Shown here piece by piece: positions 52,199 through 59,762 of a DNA stretch of 64,000 nucleotides (within the stretch, counting starts at the first letter, position 1; the number at the start of each line of letters is the position of its first letter). The stretch lies in contig NZ_QJVD01000015.1 of the NCBI RefSeq assembly GCF_003219815.1, positions 60,395 to 124,394 on the forward strand, read 5' to 3'. A program made the translations under genes and the position numbers. The notes below the pieces were generated by a model. It saw only the letters and a program-made list of their open reading frames with translations. It had not been told where the DNA came from and did no database searches. Source of the DNA: Arthrobacter livingstonensis. Its GTDB lineage: Bacteria; Actinomycetota; Actinomycetes; Actinomycetales; Micrococcaceae.

Positions 52199-52460
52199 AC
52201 TTTCCTCCATAGCTGGGAACAAGTGGTTTCCTTCAGCTTATCCGGGACGGTGGCGCTTCCCCAGTCCGTCCCGCGATTTTCCCGGCAATGTTGCACGGGT
52301 GGAACATCTGTGCAGATTCCGGCCAACTTGCCAGGCACGACGGCGGACCGGCCTCCTGGGCGCCTCCCCCGGCTCCGCGTGTGGCTGCCCGGGCCGCGCG
52401 GGGCTGGTCGGGCGCCCCGGGCGACCCAGGCACCTGGCCGGGTACCCGCCGTCGTACTTT

Positions 52461-53513
52461 TCAGGCACCGAAGTTGAGGAGCACCTTGCCGGAGATGGCC
52501 GAGTTCCTGGCGGTTTCAAAGGCTTCCAACCCCCGGGACAGCGGGAATTCGTGGGTGATGACGGGGTCCACCGCCAGCGAGCCGTCGGCCAGGGCGGCAA
52601 TGACCTCGTCAATTTCGTCGTTGAAGCGGAAGGAGCCCACCAGTTCCAGCTCCCGCGTGATGGCCAGCGAAATGGCCACCGGCTGCGGGCCTGAGGGCAG
52701 CAGCCCCACCATGACCACGCGGCCCCCGCGCACGGCGCCGTTGATGGCCGAGGCCAGGCCAAAGCGGTTGCCGGAGGACTCAATGACAACGTCGGCCTCC
52801 ACGGCCGCTATTGCCTCGGCGTCGTCGGCCTTAAGTACGGCATCGGCCCCTACCGCCGCCGCGATCTCCAAGGGCTTGTCAAACATGTCGACGGCGGTGA
52901 TGTGGGCGGCGCCGGCGCGCTTGAGCACGGCCACGGCCAGGGTGCCGATGGGCCCGCAGCCAACGACGAGCACCGACTTCCCGTTCACGCCGCCGGCCCG
53001 GGACACGGCGTGCCAGGCCACGCTGGCCGGCTCGACGATGGCGGCCCGGCGCAGCGGGAGCTCCGGGGGGAGCACACGCAGCATCCTCGAGGGCAGGTTC
53101 GCGTAGCGCAGGAAGGCGCCGTCGGTGTGGGGGTGGCGGGCGGCGCTCCCAAGGTAGGTGCAGCCCGGGGACAGGTTGGGCCGGTCCGCCGGGTACCGTG
53201 CCGCCCCGGGACCGGGCGTGGCCGGGTGGACGGCGACCGGGGTGCCCGCTGCGGGTCCCGTGCCGTCGTCGGCAGCGTGCGCCACGACGCCCACCACCTC
53301 GTGGCCAAGCACCATGGGGTCCTTGAGGATGGACTCCCCGGCGGCGCCATGGAGCCAGTAGTGCAGGTCGGAGCCGCAAATGCCGCCGTAGGCGATCTCA
53401 ACGACCGCCTGGTCTGCGGCCGGTGCGGCGAGGGGCACGTCCTCGATGCGGAGGTCATCCTTGCCGTGGGCCACCACAGCCGGCGCGCTGGGGGGAAGCT
53501 CAAATGTGTTCAC
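52461..53513 (-). CDS. L-idonate 5-dehydrogenase-like zinc alcohol dehydrogenase
   Basis: 350 residues from GTG 53513, 3 nt after the preceding gene's stop, so coupled to it. MDR features: GICGSDLHYWLHGAAGESILKDPMVLGHEVVG (catalytic Zn Cys and His-Glu), GADAVL region, VLVVGCGPIGTLAVAVLKRAGA (NAD motif). The four Cys of the structural Zn lobe are not all evident. CGSDLHYWLHG is the signature of L-idonate 5-dehydrogenase. It oxidises L-idonate to 5-ketogluconate with NAD+. Confidence 0.82.
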   Translation of the reverse strand: MNTFELPPSAPAVVAHGKDDLRIEDVPLAAPAADQAVVEIAYGGICGSDLHYWLHGAAGESILKDPMVLGHEVVGVVAHAADDGTGPAAGTPVAVHPATPGPGAARYPADRPNLSPGCTYLGSAARHPHTDGAFLRYANLPSRMLRVLPPELPLRRAAIVEPASVAWHAVSRAGGVNGKSVLVVGCGPIGTLAVAVLKRAGAAHITAVDMFDKPLEIAAAVGADAVLKADDAEAIAAVEADVVIESSGNRFGLASAINGAVRGGRVVMVGLLPSGPQPVAISLAITRELELVGSFRFNDEIDEVIAALADGSLAVDPVITHEFPLSRGLEAFETARNSAISGKVLLNFGA

Positions 53514-53516
53514 GGT

Positions 53517-54287
53517 TTACACCACCACCGTCATGCCGCCATCGATGAAGATGGTCTGGCCGTTGACAAAATTAGAGCCTTCGGAGGACAGCCAGACGGC
53601 CGGGCCCACCAGGTCCTGCACGGTCCCCCACCGGTTCGCCGGCGTGCGGCCCAATATCCAGGAATTGAACTTTTCGTCATCCACCAGGTTTTGTGTCATC
53701 TCGGTGTGGATATAGCCGGGGGCAATGCCGTTGATTTGCAGCCCGCCCGACGCCCACTCGGCCGTCATGGCCCGGGTCAGGTTCCGCAGGCCGCCCTTGG
53801 CTGCCGTGTAGGCGGCAATGGTGGGCCGGGCCAGGTCCGTCTGCACCGAGCAGATGTTGATGATTTTGCCCCGGCCGCGGGCCAGCATGCCGCGGGCCGC
53901 TTCCCGCCCCACCAGGAACGCGCTGGTCAGGTCGGTACTAATAACCCGGTCCCAGTCCTTCACGTCCAGGTCCAGCAGCGGCACACGGTGCTGGATGCCG
54001 GCGTTGTTGACCAGGATTTCCAGCGGCCCCACATTTGCTTCGATCCAGGCGATGCCGTCCGCGGCGGCGGTGTCGCTGGTGACGTCAAACGCGCAGGAGG
54101 TGATGCGTCCCGGCGCGAAGTCCGCCGCCATGGCGTCCTCGGCGCCGGCCAGCCGTTCGACATTGAGGCCGTTGAGCACCACGGTCGCGCCGGCCTCGGC
54201 CAGGCCGCGGGCCAGCGAGTTGCCGATGCCGCGGCTGGACCCGGTCACCAGGGCCACCTTGCCGGTCAGGTCAAACATTCCACTCAT
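53517..54287 (-). CDS. Gluconate 5-dehydrogenase-like SDR
   Basis: 256 residues from ATG 54287 (AAGGA upstream). Classical SDR: VALVTGSSRGIGNSLARGLAEAGA, LVNNAGIQHRVPLLDL, INICSVQTDLARPTIAAYTAAKGGLRNLTRAM (Ser-Tyr-Lys) and APGYIHTEMT. NNAGIQHRVPLLD is typical of gluconate 5-dehydrogenase (IdnO), which reduces 5-ketogluconate to gluconate. It is upstream of and coupled to the idonate dehydrogenase-like gene, giving the two steps of idonate use. Confidence 0.85.
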   Translation of the reverse strand: MSGMFDLTGKVALVTGSSRGIGNSLARGLAEAGATVVLNGLNVERLAGAEDAMAADFAPGRITSCAFDVTSDTAAADGIAWIEANVGPLEILVNNAGIQHRVPLLDLDVKDWDRVISTDLTSAFLVGREAARGMLARGRGKIINICSVQTDLARPTIAAYTAAKGGLRNLTRAMTAEWASGGLQINGIAPGYIHTEMTQNLVDDEKFNSWILGRTPANRWGTVQDLVGPAVWLSSEGSNFVNGQTIFIDGGMTVVV

Positions 54288-54327
54288 GCAAAAATCCTTC
54301 TCTTCGTTGAATATGGCTGGGAGTGTG

Positions 54328-55248
54328 TTACCGCCGCGGCAGCAGCCGCGCAATGCTCTCGCGCACCACGGCCAGGTCCTGCTCGCCGAGGCCCTGGTCC
54401 TTGAGGGTGCCGTACAGCTGGTGCCCGGCCGTGGCCATGGGCACCGCGGAACCGGCAGCCTCGGCGCCCTCAAGCACAAAGCCGAGATCCTTGTGCATGA
54501 ATTTTGCCGGCCCCGTGGGCGCGTAGTCCTTGGCGGCAATCCGCGGGCCAACGATCTCCAGCACCCTGCTGCCCGCCAGCCCGCCGCCCAACACCTCAAA
54601 CAGCGCGGCAACGTCCATCCCCGAGCGCTCGGCGAGCTCGGCAGCCTCGGCAAGTGCCGCCGTCGTGGTCCCCACCAACAGTTGGTTGCACGCCTTGGCG
54701 AGCGAGCCCGCGCCAAGGTCCCCGAGGCGGCGGACCGTTGTGCCCATGGACTCCAGGACGGGGCGGACGCGCCGGAAACCGGCCTCCGTGCCGCCGGCCA
54801 TGACGGCCAGCGTGCCGTTTTCCGCGCCCAGGGTGCCGCCGCTGACTGGAGCGTCCACCACCTCCGCCTTCCCGGCGCTGGCTTCGCGGACCGTGGAGCC
54901 AAAGGCCTTCACCGCCCGGGGTGAAACGCTGCTCATCACCACGACGGCGGTCCCCGGCCTGGGCGGTTGGGTGCGCCAGGCCTGGAACAGCGGTTCAGCG
55001 GCCTCCTCGATGAAACCGAGGTCCGGCAGCATGAAGATGATGACAGCGTGGTCGCGGAGGCTCTCGATGTCCTTGGCGGCCCGGGCGCCCCGTGCAGTGA
55101 GCGCATCCACGGCCGGGGCGGAACGGTTCCATACCGTCAGGGGCCATCCGCTGACCAGGATCCGGGCGGCCATGGGGGCGCCCATGTGGCCGAGACCGAC
55201 AAATCCGACCGTCCGGTCGTCCGGTACGGTGAAGGTGCCCTGCGTCAT
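54328..55248 (-). CDS. NAD(P)-dependent oxidoreductase, 3-hydroxyisobutyrate/6PGDH-like
   Basis: 306 residues from ATG 55248. TVGFVGLGHMGAPMAARILVSGWPLTVWNRS is the Rossmann entry of the beta-hydroxyacid dehydrogenase family; VVDAPVSGGTLGAENGTLAVMAGG carries the conserved GG, and LAKACNQLLVG the catalytic Lys. C-terminal DYAPTGPAKFMHKDLGFVLEGAE is usual. It would oxidise a 3-hydroxyacid or tartronate semialdehyde-type substrate. It leads the minus-strand operon of the sugar-acid cluster. Confidence 0.87.
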   Translation of the reverse strand: MTQGTFTVPDDRTVGFVGLGHMGAPMAARILVSGWPLTVWNRSAPAVDALTARGARAAKDIESLRDHAVIIFMLPDLGFIEEAAEPLFQAWRTQPPRPGTAVVVMSSVSPRAVKAFGSTVREASAGKAEVVDAPVSGGTLGAENGTLAVMAGGTEAGFRRVRPVLESMGTTVRRLGDLGAGSLAKACNQLLVGTTTAALAEAAELAERSGMDVAALFEVLGGGLAGSRVLEIVGPRIAAKDYAPTGPAKFMHKDLGFVLEGAEAAGSAVPMATAGHQLYGTLKDQGLGEQDLAVVRESIARLLPRR

Positions 55249-55301
55249 GGGAATACCAGTCCTCACTGCTTGGTGGTTGCTGATGTCATTTCGTCACATC
55301 T

Positions 55302-55343
55302 GTTCAGTATCTTAGTCACAATTCAGTATGATGAACACTATGA
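55302..55343. promoter_or_regulatory. Probable IclR operator upstream of the D-2-hydroxyacid dehydrogenase gene
   Basis: Three half-sites of GTTCASTATGA: GTTCAGTATCT (55302-55312), ATTCAGTATGA (55321-55331) and GAACACTATGA (55333-55343). The last overlaps the start codon region. The same half-site occurs inverted at 58184-58218 before the MHS transporter gene. The site lies between divergent genes and could control both. Confidence 0.7.
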
Positions 55344-56392
55344 CTCTTAAAGATCTCACTGTTGCGATTGCTGTCCCGCTCGAAGCCGAACACGTGGAGA
55401 GCATCAGATCCGCCCATCCCGCCATCACGGTTCTCTACGAACCCGAGCTGCTTCCACCCGAACGCTTCCCGGCGGACCACGCGGGCGATCCCGCCTTTGA
55501 GCGCACGCCGGAGCAGGAAGCCCGTTACTGGGACATGCTCCGAAACGCGGAAGTGCTGTACGGCTTCCCGAACGAGAACGCCGCCGGGCTAGCCAAAATT
55601 GCCGCCAGCGGCAAGGTCCAGTGGATCCAGGCCATGGCCGCCGGGGCCGGCGGAGCCGTCAAGGCCGCCAAGCTGAGCGAAACTGAACTGCACAGCATTG
55701 CCGTCACCAGCTCCGCCGGCGTCCACGGGCTCCCGCTGGCCGAGTTCGCCATGATGGGCGTCCTCAATGGTTTCAAGCGCTCAGCAGAGATGGCCGCCGA
55801 CCAGGCCGCCAGGCACTGGCCGGAGCTGCGCACGCCCACCCGCCTGGCCAGTGGCTCCAATGTAGTCATCACCGGACTCGGTGAGATTGGCGTGGCGACG
55901 GCCCGGCTGGCCCGCGCCTTGGGCATGAACGTCAGTGGCACCAAACGCACGGTGGAGCCGGTCGACGGCGTGGACACCGTCACCGACACCGCAGGCCTCC
56001 CCGGGCTGCTGGCGAAGGCCGACGCCGTCATCAACACCCTGCCCGGCACGCCCTATACGGAGAAAATGATCAATGCGGAGATTTTCGCGGCCATGAAGCC
56101 CGGAACGGTTCTGGTCAACGTGGGCCGCGGCACCGTCATCGACGAGGATGCACTCCTGGAGGCCCTGGACAACGGCCAGGTTTCCTACGCGTGCCTGGAT
56201 GTGTTTGCTGTTGAGCCGCTGCCGGAATCCAGCCCGCTGTGGGAGCACCCGCGCGTCATGGTTTCCCCGCACACCTCGGCGCTGAGCGTTGCCGAGAACC
56301 GCCTGATCGCCGAACGGTTCATCGAAAACCTCTCGCGCTTCCAGACCGGTGAGCCGCTGCTGCACGTGGTGGACCCGGTGCACTTTTACTAA
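55340..56392 (+). CDS. D-2-hydroxyacid dehydrogenase
   Basis: About 350 residues; in-frame ATGs at 55328, 55331 and 55340 all lack a clear ribosome site, and 55340 (MTLKDLTVAI) is chosen because the first two sit inside the operator. Motifs: VVITGLGEIGVATARLARALGMNVSGTKR (NAD motif GxGxxG), VINTLPGTPYTEKMINAEIFAAMKPGTVLVNVGRGTVIDEDALLEAL (Arg of GRG) and SPLWEHPRVMVSPHTSALS (catalytic His). Expected reaction: 2-keto acid reduction with NAD(P)H, e.g. 2-ketogluconate or glyoxylate. Regulated with the cluster by IclR (inference). Confidence 0.9.
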   Translation: MTLKDLTVAIAVPLEAEHVESIRSAHPAITVLYEPELLPPERFPADHAGDPAFERTPEQEARYWDMLRNAEVLYGFPNENAAGLAKIAASGKVQWIQAMAAGAGGAVKAAKLSETELHSIAVTSSAGVHGLPLAEFAMMGVLNGFKRSAEMAADQAARHWPELRTPTRLASGSNVVITGLGEIGVATARLARALGMNVSGTKRTVEPVDGVDTVTDTAGLPGLLAKADAVINTLPGTPYTEKMINAEIFAAMKPGTVLVNVGRGTVIDEDALLEALDNGQVSYACLDVFAVEPLPESSPLWEHPRVMVSPHTSALSVAENRLIAERFIENLSRFQTGEPLLHVVDPVHFY

Positions 56393-56431
56393 GCCACCAC
56401 CGCTGCTGCACGTGGTGGACCCGGTGCACTT
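56354..56431 (+). repeat. 32-bp direct duplication at the 3' end of the D-2-hydroxyacid dehydrogenase gene
   Basis: CCGCTGCTGCACGTGGTGGA and the bases after it (to CGGTGCACTT) occur at 56354-56385 and again, identically, at 56400-56431. The first copy encodes the last residues before the stop; the second is past the stop. The offset of 46 nt is not a multiple of three. Confidence 0.85.
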
Positions 56432-56761
56432 CCGCCAAAAGGGGAGCTTCCACACGGAGGCTCCCCTTCTGCGGTCCTGTCCTGCGCACCACACGCCCCG
56501 GGCCCGGCGCAGGACACTGTTGTACGCCGGGTCCGTCCCCAGTCCTGCGCCCGGCAGAACGCGCCGTCACCCCGGGGTAGCATTCGCGCCCGGTCCTGCG
56601 CCTGCCCAAACTCCACCGCCGGCAGGAGCCGTCGGCGTCGTGAAAGGCACGGGGCGAAGTCGCGCCCGGACAACGCAAGGTGCCACCGGCGTCGTGCCTG
56701 GAAAGCAGCGTTAAACGCCAGACGACGCCAGCCGGAGCGGGCGCCGTCAACGGATCGGGGG
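56393..56761. other. Spacer between convergent genes with terminator hairpin
   Basis: 369 nt. It contains the second duplication copy and the hairpin at 56439-56468. The rest is GC-rich with CGTCGTGCC-like runs and no gene that I can support. Confidence 0.5.
56439..56468. terminator. Bidirectional terminator hairpin
   Basis: AAGGGGAGCTTCC pairs with GGAGGCTCCCCTT (13 bp with one G-T) around ACAC. On the minus strand it is followed by TTTT, so it mainly suits the MHS transporter gene. It also lies 46 nt after the D-2-hydroxyacid dehydrogenase stop. Confidence 0.75.
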
Positions 56762-58069
56762 CTAGGAAGCGTCCTCGGTGAGGAGAAGGTCGCGGCCCAC
56801 GGTTTCCGGGGTGACGAAGGTGGTGGCGAAGGAGATGGCCGCCAGCACCAGCGAGTAGCCGGCCAGCACCATCCAGGACTGGTGGGTGACGGCGAGTAGC
56901 AGGCCGCCCACGAATGGGGCAATGCCGCCGGCAAACACGGCCGAAATCTCCCGGCTCATGGCCACGCCGGTGAAGCGGTGGGTGGAACCAAAAAGCTCCG
57001 GCAGCAGGGCACACTGCGGGCCAAGCATGGACTGCACACCGAGCGCAATGCCGATGCTCATAACAATCCAGACCAGGGTGACATTGCCCAGGGAGATCAG
57101 GTAGAACGCCGGGAAAGCGAACAGCAGCTGGAAGAGCGCACCGTAGCGGTAGACCTTGACGCGGCCAATGCGATCCGAGAGGGCGCCGAAAGTGACCACC
57201 ATGATGGCCGAGAATCCTGCGGCGATCAGCAGCCCGACGGGGCCGATGAACTTGTCACCCTCAAACACGCCGCCCTTAGCCGCCATGAAGCCAACCAAAA
57301 GCGTCGAGTAGATGGTGGAGTTCCCGTTCTCGCCCATCCGAAGGCCCATGCCGATCAGCACGTTCTTCTTGGAGGAGCGCCACAGCACGCCCACGGGGTT
57401 CTTGGTGACATTCTTGTGCTTCTCCAGCTCCTGAAAGACCGGGGTTTCCTTCAGCTTCAGGCGGATGTAGATGGCAATGGCGATGAGGATGATGCTGGCC
57501 AGGAACGGAACACGCCACAACCAGCCGGTGAGTACTTCCGGATGGGCCAGGCCCATCAGGGCGAAGGTGCCCGCGCCCAGCAGCGTGCCCACCTGGATGC
57601 CCACGAACGGCAGTGCGGCGAAGAAGCCGCGGCGTTTGCGCGGGGCCACTTCGGAGATCAAGGTGGTGGCACCCGCCTGTTCGGCTCCGGCGCCCAGACC
57701 CTGGATGATGCGCAGGATCACCAGCAGCACGGCGCCGAGCATGCCGGCCTGCGCATGGGTGGGGAGCAGCCCGATGCAGAACGACGCCGTCCCCATCAGT
57801 CCGATGGTCAGCAGCAGGACCTGCTTGCGGCCGAAGCGGTCCCCGATGTAGCCGAAGATCAACCCGCCGAACGGGCGGGCGGCGAAGCCGACCCCATAGG
57901 TGGCAAAGGAGGCAATCAGGGCCCCGGACGGTCCGAGCGGGGAAAAGAAGAGCGGCCCGAAGATCAGCGCGGTGGCCAGGCCATAAATGTAAAAGTCGTA
58001 ATACTCAAGCGCCGAGCCAACCGAGCTGGCGAGCGTGGCCCGGCGGAGCTGCTGCGGATCCACGGGCAC
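56762..58069 (-). CDS. MHS-family (metabolite:H+ symporter) MFS transporter
   Basis: 435 residues from GTG 58069, 12 helices. MHS signatures: ATLASSVGSALEYYDFYIYGLATALIFG, ARPFGGLIFGYIGDRFGRKQVLLLT, RIIQGLGAGAEQAGATTLISEVAPRKRRGFFA, GTFALMGL and ALSDRIGRVKVYR. The family takes up shikimate, citrate or dicarboxylate- and sugar-acid-like anions. A GTG at 58119 with a strong AAGGGAG site begins MTTQPFHSNIPEVDGT in a shifted frame, which would join YVPVDPQQ if one base is missing near 58072 (see finding). It likely imports the sugar acid for this cluster. Confidence 0.85.
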   Translation of the reverse strand: MPVDPQQLRRATLASSVGSALEYYDFYIYGLATALIFGPLFFSPLGPSGALIASFATYGVGFAARPFGGLIFGYIGDRFGRKQVLLLTIGLMGTASFCIGLLPTHAQAGMLGAVLLVILRIIQGLGAGAEQAGATTLISEVAPRKRRGFFAALPFVGIQVGTLLGAGTFALMGLAHPEVLTGWLWRVPFLASIILIAIAIYIRLKLKETPVFQELEKHKNVTKNPVGVLWRSSKKNVLIGMGLRMGENGNSTIYSTLLVGFMAAKGGVFEGDKFIGPVGLLIAAGFSAIMVVTFGALSDRIGRVKVYRYGALFQLLFAFPAFYLISLGNVTLVWIVMSIGIALGVQSMLGPQCALLPELFGSTHRFTGVAMSREISAVFAGGIAPFVGGLLLAVTHQSWMVLAGYSLVLAAISFATTFVTPETVGRDLLLTEDAS

Positions 58070-58183
58070 ATAGTCCCGTCCACCTCCGGGATGTTGGAAT
58101 GAAAAGGCTGTGTAGTCACTGGTTCTCCCTTGAAACTTCCCGGACCACCGTTGGGCCGGAAACGCGACACTGACCGCGAGGTC

Positions 58184-58218
58184 GATCACTATGTTGAACA
58201 GCGTACATCATAGTGAAC
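58184..58218. promoter_or_regulatory. Inverted IclR-type operator upstream of the MHS transporter gene
   Basis: GATCACTATGT (58184-58194) and its inverse, TCATAGTGAAC (58208-58218), form a palindrome with TCACTATG/CATAGTGA arms. It is about 65 nt before the transporter start and matches the half-sites at 55302-55343. Confidence 0.75.
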
Positions 58219-58250
58219 GGTGCGCCAAGGGAAATTTGTCTATTGCGTCA

Positions 58251-59051
58251 CTACCCCATTGGATTGCCGAGCACGCGCGTCAATTCAACAAGCTCGCCAA
58301 CCATGGCATCACGCTGGGCGTCGGAGAACGTTGCCTTCAATGCCGTGACGGAAACGCCCAGGCTCGGCCCGTGGGCCCCGCGGGTGGGCACAGCCATGCC
58401 AAGGCACACCACGCCCAGCGTGGATTCCTCGTCTTCGAAGGCGTAGCCCTGTGAACGGGTCCGGGCGATTTCATCCTTGAGTGCCCGGCCCGTCTTTAGG
58501 GACTTGGGCGTCATGACGGGAAGCGGCAAGTCATCCGGATAAAGCTGCTCAATGTCATGGTCATGCAGCCGGGAGACCAGCGCCTTGCCGACCGCACACA
58601 CGGAGACCGGCATCTTGTCTCCGATATTGGACGTGAGCCGTACGGCCGGGTGGCCCTCGTAGCGGGCAAGATAGATGACATTTTCCCCGTCAAGCATCGC
58701 AATGCGCACCGTCTCCCCCTTGAGCAGCGGCGCCTGCTCACAGAAGCGGTAAAACTCCCTGACCTCGTCACGCCGGCTCAAATACGCGGCGCCAAGCTCC
58801 ACAAGCTTCACGCCCAGGGCATAGTCCGCGCCGAGTCGGGTGATCAGCTCCGCGTCCTCCAGCGCCTGCAGGAGGTTGGATGTCGAGGACTTGGGAATGC
58901 CCAGCTCGCGGGCGAGGTCGCTGAGCGTCAGCCGGCCGGAGTCCGATGCCGCCAGCGCATCGAGCACGGCCGCCGCCCTGGTGACCGCCGGCGCGGGCGT
59001 TGAGTTGCCGCGGGCGTCGTTGCCCCGCTTCGTGGCCTGGATTTCCGTCAT
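58251..59051 (-). CDS. IclR-family transcriptional regulator
   Basis: 266 residues from ATG 59051 (AGGAATCGC upstream). The N-terminal winged helix shows VTRAAAVLDALAASDSGRLTLSDLARELGIPKSSTSNLLQALEDAELITR. The GAF-like effector domain includes LVELGAAYL, GENVIYLARYEGHPAVRLTSNIGDKMPVSVCAVGKAL and GYAFEDEESTLGVVCLGMAVP. IclR proteins sense a small organic acid. The gene is upstream of the MHS transporter on the same strand, and the shared half-sites point to it as regulator of the sugar-acid module. Confidence 0.9.
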   Translation of the reverse strand: MTEIQATKRGNDARGNSTPAPAVTRAAAVLDALAASDSGRLTLSDLARELGIPKSSTSNLLQALEDAELITRLGADYALGVKLVELGAAYLSRRDEVREFYRFCEQAPLLKGETVRIAMLDGENVIYLARYEGHPAVRLTSNIGDKMPVSVCAVGKALVSRLHDHDIEQLYPDDLPLPVMTPKSLKTGRALKDEIARTRSQGYAFEDEESTLGVVCLGMAVPTRGAHGPSLGVSVTALKATFSDAQRDAMVGELVELTRVLGNPMG

Positions 59052-59207
59052 GCGATTCCTAAACACTGGAGGGGCCGGGCCTTCCATTCGGCTGCGGCCC
59101 CGGTGCGTCACAGCAAAGTTGCAAGTTCACTGCAATGAACACTTCCCATCATACTGTCCACCGCAAGAGGTAGAACGTCCGGTCTTGTGATTGTCTGCCG
59201 ATCACTG

Positions 59208-59277
59208 TATATTCGTTTGCAGACCTTCCACTGTGGCGTCCCCCAATAGCCACAGTGGAAGGTCCCTCAATTTAAGC
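59208..59277 (+). ncRNA. Candidate hairpin small RNA, unit 1
   Basis: TTGTGA (59185-59190), 17-nt spacer, TATATT (59208-59213) is a near-consensus housekeeping promoter. About 9 nt on, a perfect 16-bp stem begins (59222-59237 with 59249-59264), closing the 11-nt loop GTCCCCCAATA (59238-59248), then CCTCAATTTAAGC. There is no ORF. The structure is a strong stand-alone hairpin; the tail is only weakly U-rich. Confidence 0.65.
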
Positions 59278-59383
59278 AGCGGGTGTCATTTTTGTGCGGC
59301 CCACGCTCACTGCGCATGTTTGGCCTGGCGGGGCCGATTCGTGGAACCGGGTGTGGCAATTTGCTTCCGCCGCCCGCAACCGT

Positions 59384-59454
59384 TATATTTTTGTTACTGG
59401 CTCCTCTCCACAGCGTCCCCCAATAGCTGTGGCGAGGAGCCTTTCACTTTAAGC
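59384..59454 (+). ncRNA. Candidate hairpin small RNA, unit 2
   Basis: TTGCTT (59361-59366), 17-nt spacer, TATATT (59384-59389), then a 16-position stem with one mismatch (59399-59414 with 59426-59441) around the same loop GTCCCCCAATA (59415-59425), followed by TTTCACTTTAAGC. The stem sequence differs from unit 1 at many positions, yet 15 of 16 pairs are kept. The loop and the TTTAAGC end are identical, which indicates selection on RNA structure. Confidence 0.65.
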
Positions 59455-59471
59455 CACGCGTTCACGTTCAG

Positions 59472-59762
59472 TCACGCTGCGAGCCTCAGGCACCAACCCC
59501 CTCCCGTGGGATCACGTTCCAGATCCATGGTGGCGAGGTCACTGCGGGGATTGCGCCCCAGCCGGGCCTGCACCCGCCAGACCTCCACGTCGATGCGGCC
59601 CTGTCCCCGCGGCATCCGCTTTTGCTGCTCCCACCAGTTGGTCCGTTCAAACCAGCGCATTGGCCCTTCGGCCACCAGCCACTCACGCCCGGCCCGTTCC
59701 ACCGCCACGGGTTCCCCTGACGGCGCGGTGCGAACCAGGACATGCTCCAACATTGACTTCAT
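59472..59762 (-). CDS. DUF6504-like protein
   Basis: 96 residues from ATG 59762 (MKSMLEHVLVRTAPSGEPVAVERAGREWLVAEGPMRWFERTNWWEQQKRM). The PMRWFERTNWW and RIDVEVWRVQARLG patterns resemble the DUF6504 domain, common next to actinobacterial translesion-synthesis genes (imuA/B-type loci), which are not present here. Four Trp in a small domain suggest a beta-rich fold. Function unknown. Confidence 0.7.
   Translation of the reverse strand: MKSMLEHVLVRTAPSGEPVAVERAGREWLVAEGPMRWFERTNWWEQQKRMPRGQGRIDVEVWRVQARLGRNPRSDLATMDLERDPTGGGWCLRLAA

Larger units (their letters stand above)
59052..59471. other. 420-nt spacer carrying two tandem hairpin-RNA units
   Basis: No protein gene is seen. Two promoter-like boxes, each directly followed by a long hairpin with an identical loop, occupy 59185-59277 and 59361-59454. 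They are described in the next two entries. Confidence 0.7.
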
